Source of the DNA: RPQK01 sp041946865
GTDB lineage: Bacteria > Acidobacteriota > UBA6911 > RPQK01
Direction: 5' to 3'
Length of the DNA stretch: 20,721 nt
Assembly (NCBI GenBank): GCA_041946865.1
Contig: JBHGBF010000108.1
Coordinates: 1 to 20,721, forward strand
Position 1 is the first letter of the stretch. Each line of letters opens with the position of its first letter. Under the pieces are notes generated by a model, which worked only from the letters and a program-made list of their open reading frames with translations, did no database searches and had not been told where the DNA came from. The position numbers were made by a program, and so were the translations under genes. Shown here piece by piece: positions 1 to 8,535 of the stretch.

Positions 1-28
1 GAAAATAAACAGATGTGTGAACATTTTT

Positions 29-110
29 TACGCCGAAGGCGTTAGGCAAGACAGCCCAGAGTAGGCGCTCAACTGCGCGCCAACCCGCCAAAGTCCAGGG
101 TATTTACACG
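29..110. repeat. Hairpin-type intergenic repeat element
   Basis: A compact structured stretch upstream of the first gene. It opens with a perfect stem ACGCC-gaa-GGCGT (30-42). An imperfect long inverted repeat follows: AGCCCAGAGTAGGCGC (52-68) can fold back on GCGCGCCAACCC...CCAGGG (75-100). From memory, elements beginning with an ACGCCGAAGGCGTTA-like hairpin and followed by an imperfect CCCAGGGTTGGCGC palindrome are abundant between genes in planctomycete, verrucomicrobial and some acidobacterial genomes. This assignment is recognition, not a search result. No open reading frame of its own was seen. It directly abuts the promoter-like region of the TPR gene. Confidence 0.5.
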
Positions 111-152
111 TAAGTGAACATTCTTGACACCCTTGAAGCGGAGCGCTGCTTT
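103..152 (+). promoter_or_regulatory. Promoter-like region of the TPR gene
   Basis: A perfect -35 hexamer TTGACA lies at 124-129, with a poor -10 candidate (TGCTTT, 147-152) after a 17-bp spacer. The motif TTTACACGT (103-111) starts 21 bp upstream of the -35 hexamer. The same motif precedes a TTGACA at almost the same distance in front of the gene at 7200. The weak -10 suggests a need for an activator, or that the -35 match is fortuitous. Confidence 0.35.
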
Positions 153-200
153 GCAAAAAGAGCGCTCCGCCGGCGTGTGGCGCATAACGAGGAGTTCGGA

Positions 201-1217
201 ATGTCGATAACCCGGAGATATTGCGGCCTTGCAGTGACCGTCTGGCTGGCGGCGCCGCCGCTGCTGGCCGGTGATACGTTCGAGCTGAAAGGCCGAATCA
301 CAAACCAGTTCACCGAAGAACAGTACGAGGCGGTGACCATCATCGTCGCCGATCGCCTGGCCACGGAGCTGGGGCGAGTTCATCCGGACAAAAGGGGCCA
401 GTATGTCCTGAAGGTCACCGGGCCTCAGTACATCATCATCAAGGCTGTCCTCGAGGGCTATCCTCCCGTCAACTATCAGCTGGATACGAAACAGTACAAA
501 GAGAGCACCGCCGATCGGGAGGAAAACCGGGCCTTCGGCGAGCTGCGGATACAGACGTATTTCCAGAACATCACCTTTTCCCAAACAGGGGGCGCCGTCC
601 CGGAGGCTGCAGGCCCGGTGACGCTTGAGGATCTGTTGGCGAAAGAGGACCCCCGGGTCGTCAGCGCGTACCAGGCAGCCAGGCGACAAAGGGACGCCGG
701 CAATGTGAAGAAGGCCCTGGAGTCGCTGGAAAAGCTGACCAAGGAGCATCCGGCCTTTTACATTGGCTTGATCGACCTGGGAATGATCCTGGCCGCCCAG
801 CAGGAAAACGACCGCGCTCTGGAGATCTTTACTCGGGCGTGCGGCTTGCGTCCGGAGCATTCCTGGGGATACATCGGGCTGGGGATGACCTTGAACAACA
901 AGCAGGACTACCGGGGCGCCGCCCAGCACCTCCAAAAAGCGGTGGCCATCGAGCCGACGTCGATTAACGCGCAGTATCAGTTGGGTTTCGCCTTGTTCAA
1001 CCTGGGCGAGAACGACCGGGCCCTGGGCTGCTTCACTCAAGTCGTGGAGGTTAATCCGTCCTTCAATCCGATGACTTACAAGTACATGTCCTCCATCTAT
1101 ATCAAGAAGGGGGATGCGGCTGGGGCGGCTCGGGCTCTGGAGTCCTACCTGGCTCAGTTCCCCGATGCCGCGGACCGGGATCGCGTCCAGCAGATCTTGA
1201 AGAAGCTTGGGCACTAA
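201..1217 (+). CDS. Secreted TPR-repeat protein
   Basis: A 338-residue protein probably exported to the periplasm. Residues 1-23 form a signal peptide (MSITRRY, hydrophobic core, cleavage near LLA-GD). Residues 26-125 look like a beta-sandwich of the carboxypeptidase-regulatory type (ELKGRITNQ...GQYVLKV). Residues 152-325 hold about five 34-residue TPR units with typical spacing, such as AYQAARRQRDAGNVKKALE and AQYQLGFALFNLGENDRAL. The ORF is open back to 114, but the ATG at 201 is preferred because AGGAG (190-194) sits 6 bp upstream and it places the signal peptide at the N-terminus. TPR proteins scaffold protein-protein contacts; no catalytic motif is visible. A sulfatase starts 45 bp downstream, so the two are probably co-transcribed. 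A regulatory or scaffolding role in the envelope is inferred, not shown. Confidence 0.85.
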   Translation: MSITRRYCGLAVTVWLAAPPLLAGDTFELKGRITNQFTEEQYEAVTIIVADRLATELGRVHPDKRGQYVLKVTGPQYIIIKAVLEGYPPVNYQLDTKQYKESTADREENRAFGELRIQTYFQNITFSQTGGAVPEAAGPVTLEDLLAKEDPRVVSAYQAARRQRDAGNVKKALESLEKLTKEHPAFYIGLIDLGMILAAQQENDRALEIFTRACGLRPEHSWGYIGLGMTLNNKQDYRGAAQHLQKAVAIEPTSINAQYQLGFALFNLGENDRALGCFTQVVEVNPSFNPMTYKYMSSIYIKKGDAAGAARALESYLAQFPDAADRDRVQQILKKLGH

Positions 1218-1262
1218 CTCGACCATGGAAGACCTGGATGCCCGGCACCGGCGGAGGTTGCT

Positions 1263-2816
1263 ATGAGCGCGTCGAAGATTTTGCGTCGTCCTTTCCTGAA
1301 GTCCTTGGGGTTAGCGGCTGCCGGGGGATTGCTGCCGGTGCGAATGGTCCGGGCCGCTTCGAGGATTCCCCGCAACATCGTCATCATCTACGCTGACGAC
1401 CTTGGTTATGGCGACGTCGGCTGTTATGGTGCGACGCGGGTCAAGACGCCGAGTATCGACCAATTGGCGGCGACAGGGCGCCGCTTCACTAACGCTCATT
1501 CCGCATCGGCGACGTGCACGCCCTCCCGTTACGCCATGCTTACGGGTGAGTACGCATGGCGGAGGCCGGGGACGGGCGTTCTTCCCGGTGACGCCAGGCT
1601 GATCATCGCTCCCGGCCGCCTGACCCTCCCTTCGCTGCTTCGCGAAGCCGGGTACCGGACGGGCGTTGTCGGGAAGTGGCACCTGGGCTTGGGCGACGGC
1701 AACCTGGATTGGAACACTGATATCCAGCCCGGTCCGTTGGATATCGGCTTCGACTATTGCTTTCTCATTCCCGCGACGGGGGATCGCGTGCCTTGCGTCT
1801 ATGTCGAGAATCGACGTGTGGTCGGACTCGATCCGAGTGACCCGATCCAGGTCAGTTACAAGGAAAAGATTGGGAACGAACCGACAGGAAAAGAGAATCC
1901 CGAGTTGCTGAAAATGCACCCGAGTCACGGACATGATCAGACAATCGTAAACGGGATTAGTCGAATCGGGTACATGACGGGCGGAAAGGCGGCGAGGTGG
2001 GTCGATGAGGAGATGGCCGACGTTTTGACCGGAAAGGCGACCGCCTTCATTGAGCAGAACCAGGACCGCCCGTTTTTTCTTTACTTTTCAACGCATGATA
2101 TCCACGTACCGCGCGTTCCCAATCCCCGGTTTGCCGGAAAGAGCGGCCTGGGACCACGGGGTGACGCGATTGTCCAGCTCGACTGGTGCGTCGGTCAGAT
2201 CCTCGACACCCTGGACCGGCTCAAACTGGCAGAGGATACCTTGATCTTTTTCACCAGTGACAACGGACCTGTCATCGACGACGGTTACAGGGATGAGGCG
2301 GTGGAAAAGCTCGACGGCCACAAGCCCAGCGGGCCCCTGCGCGGAGGAAAATACAGCGCCTTCGACGCCGGTACTCGAGTGGCTTTCATCGCCCGCTGGC
2401 CGCAACGCGTGAAAGCGGGAGTGTCAGACGCCCTCGTCTGCCAGATCGACTTCCTGTCCTCTTTCGCCGGTTTCTGGAAACGCCGCCTACCGCCCGGCGA
2501 GGCGCCCGACAGTCACGATATTCTGCCTGCGCTGCTCGGCGACACGACAAAAGGACGCGACCACCTCGTCGAGCACTCAGGCATCTTGTCGCTGATTCGC
2601 GGCAAGTGGAAATACATCGAGCCGAGCGCCGGGGAGAAGTTCAAGGTAAACACCGGAACTGAAACAGGTCGGGACAGCGTGCCACAGTTGTACGACCTGG
2701 AGGCCGATCTCGGCGAAAAGGAGAACGTGGCTGCACAACATCCCGACATTGTCCGCGAAATGCAGGCGCTTCTAAAAAAGATCAGAGAAGACGGATATTC
2801 CCGGCCCACCTCCTGA
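1263..2816 (+). CDS. Tat-exported sulfatase (family S1)
   Basis: A 517-residue type I sulfatase that hydrolyses sulfate esters, probably in the periplasm. The N-terminus carries a Tat-like signal (RRPFLKSLG, residues 8-16). The alkaline-phosphatase-superfamily core follows. Metal-ligand aspartates D45/D46 are in YADDLGYGD. The formylglycine motif is CTPSR, with C85 as the residue to be modified and R89. Other active-site motifs are GKWHLG (137-142), THDIHVP with H278 and H281, SDNG with D333/N334, and K363. C85 must be converted to formylglycine by an FGE-type enzyme, which is not encoded in this window. The ATG has GGAGG at 1253-1257. Length is normal for the family. Sulfated-glycan or arylsulfate substrates are both possible; co-location with a TonB receptor favours glycan scavenging, which is inference. 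Confidence 0.93.
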   Translation: MSASKILRRPFLKSLGLAAAGGLLPVRMVRAASRIPRNIVIIYADDLGYGDVGCYGATRVKTPSIDQLAATGRRFTNAHSASATCTPSRYAMLTGEYAWRRPGTGVLPGDARLIIAPGRLTLPSLLREAGYRTGVVGKWHLGLGDGNLDWNTDIQPGPLDIGFDYCFLIPATGDRVPCVYVENRRVVGLDPSDPIQVSYKEKIGNEPTGKENPELLKMHPSHGHDQTIVNGISRIGYMTGGKAARWVDEEMADVLTGKATAFIEQNQDRPFFLYFSTHDIHVPRVPNPRFAGKSGLGPRGDAIVQLDWCVGQILDTLDRLKLAEDTLIFFTSDNGPVIDDGYRDEAVEKLDGHKPSGPLRGGKYSAFDAGTRVAFIARWPQRVKAGVSDALVCQIDFLSSFAGFWKRRLPPGEAPDSHDILPALLGDTTKGRDHLVEHSGILSLIRGKWKYIEPSAGEKFKVNTGTETGRDSVPQLYDLEADLGEKENVAAQHPDIVREMQALLKKIREDGYSRPTS

Positions 2817-3272
2817 AAGCAGCAGGCGGCCAGGCCTCGTGCCATGTAAAAGAGGCCTGAGCAGGATCGAGTCTTGGGCGTGTTTCCGTGACGGTCCGTG
2901 TTCGCCGGCCATCTGAAATCCGCCCAAGATGACTAGAGACGGAATTATCGATACGAGCGGTATCCTGCCCGACAATCGCCAGGAAAAAAGCAAGGAACCG
3001 AGAACACGAGTCGCGATTGTGGGGAGCACCGCCGTGTTTTTCCCGGTTAGATCGAGCCGGGTGCGGCGTCGAAGCCCGTCGCGATTGGTTTTGCGGCGGA
3101 GCTTTGGAGGCGAGGCAAGACACGTTAATTACGGTAACATTGCGGCAAAACTCTTGGATATTCGAAAGCAAAGGACAAGAATAGCGGCGCTCCAAAAGGA
3201 ACAGAAAACGAAACAAGGTCAAAGGCATCCAGGCTCGCAACCAGGTTTCAGTTTTATAGGGAGGATCGTGCG
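2817..3272. other. Intergenic region with a 3' hairpin, before the TonB receptor
   Basis: 456 bp without a credible gene. CAGGCCTC (2831-2838) pairs perfectly with GAGGCCTG (2852-2859) across a 13-nt loop, 15 bp after the sulfatase stop. There is no T-run, so it is at best a weak terminator or an mRNA 3' end. A 115-codon open frame (2929-3276) has no family resemblance and overlaps the receptor start. GGGAGG (3259-3264) is the receptor's ribosome-binding site. No convincing -35/-10 pair was found for the receptor gene, although it is likely to be transcribed from within this gap. Confidence 0.5.
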
Positions 3273-6200
3273 ATGAGAACAGTCAAAAAGGTCAAGTACT
3301 CCTTCCTGGGACTCATGGTGTTCCTGGCAATCTCGTTCGCGGGGACCGGCTGGGGACAGGAGTTCCGGGGCTCTATCTCGGGACGAATTCTGGACGCGAC
3401 GGGAGCGTTGGTGCCAGGAGTGACGGTCGTTGCGACCAACGAGGAAACGAATGTTTCCGTCCAGGCCCTCTCCAACGAGGAGGGAAACTACACGATCCCT
3501 TACCTGCTGCCGGGCAGCTACACCATCTCGACCGACATTCCCGGCTTCAAAAAGTCGGTGCGCAAGGGGATTGTCGTCCAGGTCCGCGACAAGCTCGTTA
3601 TCGACTTCCAGATTGAGGTCGGCGAGGTGACCGAAACGGTGACGGTGGCCGCAGCCACACCGCTGTTGCGTGTCGGGGACGCCAACCTGGGTCAGGTCGT
3701 TGACCGGCACTTCCTGGACAAGCTTCCGCTCGCCGGATTGAGCCCGCTCGGGCTGGCTGACATGTCGCCGGGGGTCGTCGGGGGAGGCGGAGGCGTTACC
3801 AGCAACAGCCAGAATGACATCGCGATCGGCGGAGGTGGGGGCCAGGACCGGGGAAACGATGTGACCGTGGATGGAATTCCGAACGTAGCCCCGCGGCAGC
3901 GCGGTTTGGCAGTCACGATCCCCATGGTTGACGCAGTTCAGGAATTTCGAGTCCAGACCACGCTGTTTGACGCGAGCAACGGACGCTCCAATGGCGGAGT
4001 TCTGGCTGTTTCGACTCGCGGCGGGACCAACCAATTCCGCGGCACAGCTTACGGTTTTCTGCGGAACCGGGCGCTGGATGCGAACAGCTGGACCAACAAC
4101 AAGCTCGGACTGGAAAAACCACCGATTCACTACAACGCCTGGGGGGGAACGATCGGCGGGCCGGTTCGCCTTCCTTTGTACAACGGTCAGGACCGGACTT
4201 TCTTCTTCTTCGGCTTTGAAAAGACTTCAAACGCCCGTTCGATTACCCGGCAGGCCCGGGTTCCGACCGAGCGGGAGCGCCAAGGCGACTTCTCACAGAC
4301 GCTTCCTGCCAAGGGCTCGAAGCCGTTCCAGATCTTCGATCCGTATACGACGGTCCTGAATTCGAAGGGCAGTTTCGTGTCGCGCGACGCGTTTCCAGGC
4401 ACCAAGATCCCGGCCAACATGCTGAGCCCGATTGGCGTGGCGGTGCTTGAACAACTCCCCTTGCCCAACCTCGGCGTGGCGCCACAGATCAACAAGGCTA
4501 ATTGGGGCGCCAGCAGCACTCAATCGGTTGAAACCGAGAACTGGGTGGCGCGCGTGGACCACAATATTAGCTCGCGCCAGCGCCTGTACGCCCGTTTCGG
4601 CGCAGTCAGCCACGATTCGATCGTGGATCCGATCTTCTTCCCGGGCGCTTTCAGCATCCCGCCGGAGGGGACAACCGACCTGAATTTCGACCTCCGCAGG
4701 AACAAGTCGTTCGCGCTGGACGATACCTTTACCTTCAGTCCTACCTTTGTCAGCTCGTTCCGTTACGGCTACACCCGGACGTTCATTGATGTCGTCGGGG
4801 ACGGAGACTCGCGGGACCCCAAGCTACTCAAACTCCCCGACATTATTCTCCAGAATCAGACGGGCGGCGGATTCCCGATTTTCAACCTGGGTGAGAACGT
4901 CCCGCAGATTGGAAGCCGGACGCGGCTTAGCGTGAATGACATTCATGCGTTTTTCGCCAACATGAATAAGCTGACCGGCAATCACACGCTGAACTTCGGT
5001 GTGGACTACCGGCTGGTCCGCTGGAACGAGTCCAACCCGAACACTTACGCGGTCGGGCAATTCCAGTTCAACAACACATTCACCCGCGCGAATCCGCAGG
5101 ATTCCAAGACTGCCGACTGGTCCGGAAGCGGTATGGCGTCGTTGCTGCTCGGCTTGCCGACGACGAGTAACGGCAGCCGTATCGGTTTCGATTCCCCGCT
5201 CTCGCTCCAAACTCACTACGCGGGACTGTTCATACAGGACGACTTCAAGGTCCGTCCTAATCTCACGCTGAACCTGGGACTGCGTTACGAGGTGGAGACA
5301 CCGTACACCGAGCGATTTGACCGGCTTGCCTATGGCTTCGATCCGGACGCGAAGCTCCCCATCTCCGTCCCCGGTTTTGAGGACCTTAGAGGAGGTTACA
5401 CGTTTGTGAACCAGGGACCGTACGGACGCCGGATGGGAACAGTCGACACCAACAACTGGGGTCCGCGTTTCGGCTTCGCCTACTCGCCTGATTCGAGGAC
5501 CGTGATTCGCGGAGGCTTCGGGATCTTTTTCTCGAGCGCTATCGTGAATCAGTATAACGGCGTCCCGCGTACTTCTCCGTCTTTCGGCGCGATCACCAAC
5601 TATGTGGGTTCTTCGAACAAAGACCGCACCCCGTTGCCGGGAGTCAATCTGAGCAATCCCTTCCCTGCCGGCGTCAACAAACCGACAGGCAACTCGGAAG
5701 GGTTGATGACCCAAATCGGAGGCCAGGTCCGCTTTGCGGACCCCAACCGGGTGCTGCCTTATACCGAACAGTGGCAGTTCGGCATTCAGCGCGAGTTGCC
5801 TTGGCAGTCGATGATCGAGGTGTCATACGCCGGCAATCACATGCTGAAAGGCATGGAGCACGGGCTGAACTACAACGAAACTCCGGACGAGTTCAGAAGG
5901 AATACCGAATCGGTCCCCAACCCGTTTTACGGCGTGCTGCCGGCCACCAGCACAATTGGCGCCTCATCCAGCATCCAATCGAACCGGCTGAACCGGCGTT
6001 TCCCGCAGTTTGACTCGGTCACTGTGGACAGCGCGAACTCGGGTCGGTCGATCTACCACTCCTTGCAGACGCGTTTCCAGAAGAGGACGTCGGACGGTTT
6101 CACCTTCGTCGGCGCCTATACCTTCTCGAAGATCATCCTGTACCAGATGACCACCCTGGTGAATCAGCGCGCGTACCAGCGCTACGTCCCCGACGTTGAT

Positions 6201-6770
6201 TTCCCGCACATCCTTCGGCTGTTCGCGACCTACGAGCTGCCTTGGGGACAGCGGGGAAGCTTTGGACGGGTGCCGGTTCTCCTCGACCAGGTCTTGGGCC
6301 ACGCTCTGGGCGGCTGGTCGGTGACCTGGACCACCGCGTACACTTCAGGAAATCCGCTCACGTTTGAGGATCCGGACCGCGATCGGCCCATTCCGATCCG
6401 GGATCCGAGGACTGCCGGCTCGGTCGAGCAGCGTCTCGGGGATCGCGTCGACGCGGACGGCAATATCCTCAACCCGTTCCTGGATCCGGCGGCGTTTGAA
6501 CGCCTGGCCGACGAGTATGCCATCACTCCTGAGCCGGAGTTCTACGGCTGGTTGCGCGGGCCGGCCCCGATCGAACACAGCCTGACCCTCTTCAAAAACT
6601 TCAATCTCTATGAAAGATGGCGGCTCGAGTTCCGAGGCGAGATCCGTAACCCGTTTAATTCGCCGCAGTGGGAGGATCCGATCACCGATATCTCGAGCAG
6701 TGATTTTGGCGCCATCAAGGAGGCCGAGGGTCAAAGGACCATCATGATAGGAGCCAAGCTCCGGTTCTAG
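3273..6770 (+). CDS. Oar-like TonB-dependent outer-membrane receptor
   Basis: A 1165-residue outer-membrane receptor of the acidobacterial Oar/SusC-like type, expected to import a large ligand using TonB energy. A signal peptide covers 1-29 (cleavage near GWGQ-EF). A carboxypeptidase-regulatory-like beta domain spans about 32-115 (GSISGRILDATGALVPGV...GNYTIPYLLPGSYTI). ETVTVAAA (121-128) resembles a TonB-box-like segment. The plug lies at about 135-250 and contains glycine-rich runs and DVTVDGIPN. The remainder is a large beta-barrel ending in ...IMIGAKLRF, with the C-terminal phenylalanine expected of Bam substrates. The ATG follows GGGAGG with an 8-bp gap. The upstream sulfatase suggests that a sulfated oligosaccharide could be the cargo, but nothing in the sequence fixes the ligand. 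It is full length for this class. Confidence 0.93.
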   Translation: MRTVKKVKYSFLGLMVFLAISFAGTGWGQEFRGSISGRILDATGALVPGVTVVATNEETNVSVQALSNEEGNYTIPYLLPGSYTISTDIPGFKKSVRKGIVVQVRDKLVIDFQIEVGEVTETVTVAAATPLLRVGDANLGQVVDRHFLDKLPLAGLSPLGLADMSPGVVGGGGGVTSNSQNDIAIGGGGGQDRGNDVTVDGIPNVAPRQRGLAVTIPMVDAVQEFRVQTTLFDASNGRSNGGVLAVSTRGGTNQFRGTAYGFLRNRALDANSWTNNKLGLEKPPIHYNAWGGTIGGPVRLPLYNGQDRTFFFFGFEKTSNARSITRQARVPTERERQGDFSQTLPAKGSKPFQIFDPYTTVLNSKGSFVSRDAFPGTKIPANMLSPIGVAVLEQLPLPNLGVAPQINKANWGASSTQSVETENWVARVDHNISSRQRLYARFGAVSHDSIVDPIFFPGAFSIPPEGTTDLNFDLRRNKSFALDDTFTFSPTFVSSFRYGYTRTFIDVVGDGDSRDPKLLKLPDIILQNQTGGGFPIFNLGENVPQIGSRTRLSVNDIHAFFANMNKLTGNHTLNFGVDYRLVRWNESNPNTYAVGQFQFNNTFTRANPQDSKTADWSGSGMASLLLGLPTTSNGSRIGFDSPLSLQTHYAGLFIQDDFKVRPNLTLNLGLRYEVETPYTERFDRLAYGFDPDAKLPISVPGFEDLRGGYTFVNQGPYGRRMGTVDTNNWGPRFGFAYSPDSRTVIRGGFGIFFSSAIVNQYNGVPRTSPSFGAITNYVGSSNKDRTPLPGVNLSNPFPAGVNKPTGNSEGLMTQIGGQVRFADPNRVLPYTEQWQFGIQRELPWQSMIEVSYAGNHMLKGMEHGLNYNETPDEFRRNTESVPNPFYGVLPATSTIGASSSIQSNRLNRRFPQFDSVTVDSANSGRSIYHSLQTRFQKRTSDGFTFVGAYTFSKIILYQMTTLVNQRAYQRYVPDVDFPHILRLFATYELPWGQRGSFGRVPVLLDQVLGHALGGWSVTWTTAYTSGNPLTFEDPDRDRPIPIRDPRTAGSVEQRLGDRVDADGNILNPFLDPAAFERLADEYAITPEPEFYGWLRGPAPIEHSLTLFKNFNLYERWRLEFRGEIRNPFNSPQWEDPITDISSSDFGAIKEAEGQRTIMIGAKLRF

Positions 6771-7081
6771 GGGGCTCTTGACATTCGGTGTCCTGAATCA
6801 CCAGAAGCCGCAAGCACAGGGCGCGTCGGATTCGGACCGTTCCCGACAGTCGAACGTGGAACACGTTCGAAGCCGACGCACTGCCCATCCGCCGACGGTC
6901 TGCAGAGACGCCCGCGCTTGCGGCGCCTTGAGCCTTCGGAAAGCTCATCTGAAGCAGGCAGCGGTGTAGCGCCTGTCAGTGCGGAAACCCATTCCAGCCA
7001 TTAATATACGCCGGCATGCGCGGCCGGATGCTCCCGCAGTTCCCTCCGTCGTCCCCAGGTTTACACGTGTAAATAAACTCG
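6771..7081. other. Intergenic region with hairpins and repeat fragments
   Basis: No gene is supported here. A perfect 9-bp stem TCGAACGTG-gaa-CACGTTCGA (6850-6870) lies 80 bp after the receptor stop. It lacks a T-run, so it may be a processed 3' end or a protein-binding palindrome rather than a classical terminator. A degenerate copy of the window's dispersed repeat (AGCCGCAAGCACAG, 6805-6818) and an opposite-strand core (GCGCTTGCGGC, 6914-6924) bracket the hairpin. CCGGC (7011-7015) and GCCGG (7023-7027) form a second small stem. A 63-codon frame at 6778-6969 shows no protein-like features. Confidence 0.5.
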
Positions 7082-7111
7082 TTGACAACCGCTCTGCTCT
7101 TCAGGTAAGAG
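7060..7111 (+). promoter_or_regulatory. Operator-like palindrome and promoter before the envelope cluster
   Basis: TTTACACGTGTAAA (7060-7073) is a perfect 14-bp palindrome, the usual form of a dimeric repressor or activator site. Eight bases later comes a perfect -35 TTGACA (7082-7087). A modest -10 candidate, TAAGAG (7106-7111), follows after 18 bp. This would give a leader of about 80 nt before the TTG start at 7200. The left half-site TTTACACGT and its 22-bp offset to TTGACA recur near 103-129, suggesting a common regulator for both operons. The palindrome and -35 are read directly; the regulator is unknown. Confidence 0.5.
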
Positions 7112-7199
7112 TCTTCAGTCCCTTGCGGGGTGGTTTAAGGTAAAATGCGTCGCCACCTGGAGTCGGCGATCGTTCCGTCAAAGGCCGGAAGTTAGGAAA

Positions 7200-8381
7200 T
7201 TGGTTCAAAGCAAGTTTCGAACCCTGTTGCTGGTCCTTGGTCTCCTGTTGTGCGGGTCTTCCTCCGCATTGCGGGCCTGCAACGTCCCCGCTTTCCGTTA
7301 TGCATTGGAAAGGTGGCCGGCCGATCTCTACCAGGTCGTTGTCTATCACGAATCTACGCTTCCGGGAGGGGAGCTCGAGCTTCTGCGGAAGAGCGCCGCT
7401 GGACAAGGCGGGCTCGCCAATTACTCCCTGCGGACGGTCGACGTGTCTAGACCCGAGGGGATGGCTCTTGCCCGCCAGCGCCGGATTGCAGCCTTTCCCT
7501 GGGTAGAGATCTTCTACCCGGCCCATTCCGAGATCGAGGCAGCGGTCTGGTCGGGACCTCTCGCTTCCGGCTGCGCCGGCAAGATTGTGGCTTCACGCAA
7601 CCGAGCCAGGCTGGCCGAGAGCCTGTTGAGCGGCGAAGTTGCGGTGTGGGTGGTTGTGAGAGGCGGAAACGAACGCAAAAACCGGCGCGCCGTTGACGTA
7701 CTCAAGGCTTCCCTCGCACAGGCCTCCGCGACGCTCCGGATTCCGGAAATCGGAACCGACCTGAACGGAGACCCCATCGTTGTCACCGATTTCAAGACAT
7801 ATCCCGTTCATTTCGCCCTCATGGAGATCGCCGCTGATGACGCGGGCGAAGAGCTTCTCGTCAGCGCCCTGTTGAAATCCGAACCCGATCTTGAGCAGTA
7901 CGACGAGCCCAAGGCTTTCCCGGTTTTCGGCCGGGGGCGCGCTCTTTACGCCTTGGTCGGAGAGGGAATCCAGGAAAAGAACATTCTTGAAGCCTGCCAG
8001 TCGCTTATCAATTGGTGCTCCTGCGAGATCAAGGCCTTGAACCCGGGAACGGATCTGCTGATCGCTGCCGACTGGTCGCGGCCGTTCGGCGGCCGGATGG
8101 TCAAGGATCCGGAAGTGCCCCTGGTGGGGCTGGGTGGCTTTGTGCCAGGCCAGGCGCCGGGAAGGAGCGAGCCGGCGCAGAAAGCCGTGCAGACCGATCC
8201 TGGCCCTGCGGCATGCGTAGTCGCGCCGCCGGCCGCCAGGACCACACTGACGGCCGCTGCCGCACAGGCGCCCGCGCCTCTGCGCCGTCCCCTTCGGCGC
8301 AACCTTCTGTACCTGGCCGGTGGTGCGGGGATCGCGCTACTGGCGCTTTCCGTCCTGCTGGCGGTGAGGAAGAAAAGATGA
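7200..8381 (+). CDS. Envelope protein with signal peptide and C-terminal anchor
   Basis: A 393-residue protein of unknown function. A signal peptide (MVQSKFRTLLLVLGLLLCG) ends near residue 25. The mature part begins with CNVPAFRYALERW, then a mostly alpha/beta body that may be thioredoxin-like (speculative). A cysteine cluster ACQSLINWCSCE (C266, C273, C275) and NPGTDLLIAADW follow. A Pro/Ala-rich linker (about 312-365) leads to one hydrophobic helix (370-388) and a basic tail RKKR, so the domain should face the periplasm with the C-terminus in the cytoplasm. The start is TTG, after a weak AGGAA; no in-frame ATG fits the signal peptide better. From memory, similar CxVPxFRYALERW proteins occur beside ABC transporters in planctomycetes. 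It heads a run of five same-strand genes and may be a periplasmic partner of the ABC transporter. Confidence 0.8.
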   Translation: MVQSKFRTLLLVLGLLLCGSSSALRACNVPAFRYALERWPADLYQVVVYHESTLPGGELELLRKSAAGQGGLANYSLRTVDVSRPEGMALARQRRIAAFPWVEIFYPAHSEIEAAVWSGPLASGCAGKIVASRNRARLAESLLSGEVAVWVVVRGGNERKNRRAVDVLKASLAQASATLRIPEIGTDLNGDPIVVTDFKTYPVHFALMEIAADDAGEELLVSALLKSEPDLEQYDEPKAFPVFGRGRALYALVGEGIQEKNILEACQSLINWCSCEIKALNPGTDLLIAADWSRPFGGRMVKDPEVPLVGLGGFVPGQAPGRSEPAQKAVQTDPGPAACVVAPPAARTTLTAAAAQAPAPLRRPLRRNLLYLAGGAGIALLALSVLLAVRKKR

Positions 8382-8503
8382 GGGGCGTAGGGGCGAAGGG
8401 AAGGATGAAGGATGAAGCGAAAGCCCACAGAGCCGCAAGCGCAGCGTCTTTTGGGGAGCGCGTCGGGTGCGTGCCGGACGAAGGGACGAAGGGGCGAAGG
8501 GAG
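8382..8503 (+). repeat. Purine-rich short tandem repeats flanking a dispersed repeat copy
   Basis: The 154-bp gap between the anchored protein and the permease holds degenerate purine-rich tandem repeats. On the left are GGGGCGAAGGG and two copies of GGATGAA (8382-8421). On the right are GGACGAA, GGGACGAA and GGGGCGAA in a row (8476-8499). Between them lies a clean copy of the dispersed repeat core GAGCCGCAAGCGCAGCG (8430-8446). The repeat may reflect slippage or insertion inside the operon; whether transcription crosses it is unknown. Confidence 0.6.
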
Positions 8504-8535
8504 TGCTGTCCTGGCAATCTTTGAGGCAACCGACC

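Noticed and set aside
69..1226. Minus-strand open frame of 385 codons over the TPR gene
   Set aside because: It mirrors the codon structure of the plus-strand gene, has no family features, and the plus frame has a signal peptide, a ribosome-binding site and TPR motifs.
2929..3276. Small plus-strand frame before the TonB receptor
   Set aside because: Overlaps the receptor start, has low-complexity basic composition, no signal or domain and no clear ribosome-binding site.
6850..6870. Intrinsic terminator after the TonB receptor
   Set aside because: The stem is perfect, but there is no T-run on either strand beside it.
8382..8503. CRISPR array
   Set aside because: Repeats are 7-8 bp, adjacent and degenerate, with no spacers.
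8012..8524. Plus-strand frame of 170 codons spanning the end of the anchored protein gene
   Set aside because: Out of frame with a supported gene, then runs through tandem purine repeats; no protein-like pattern.
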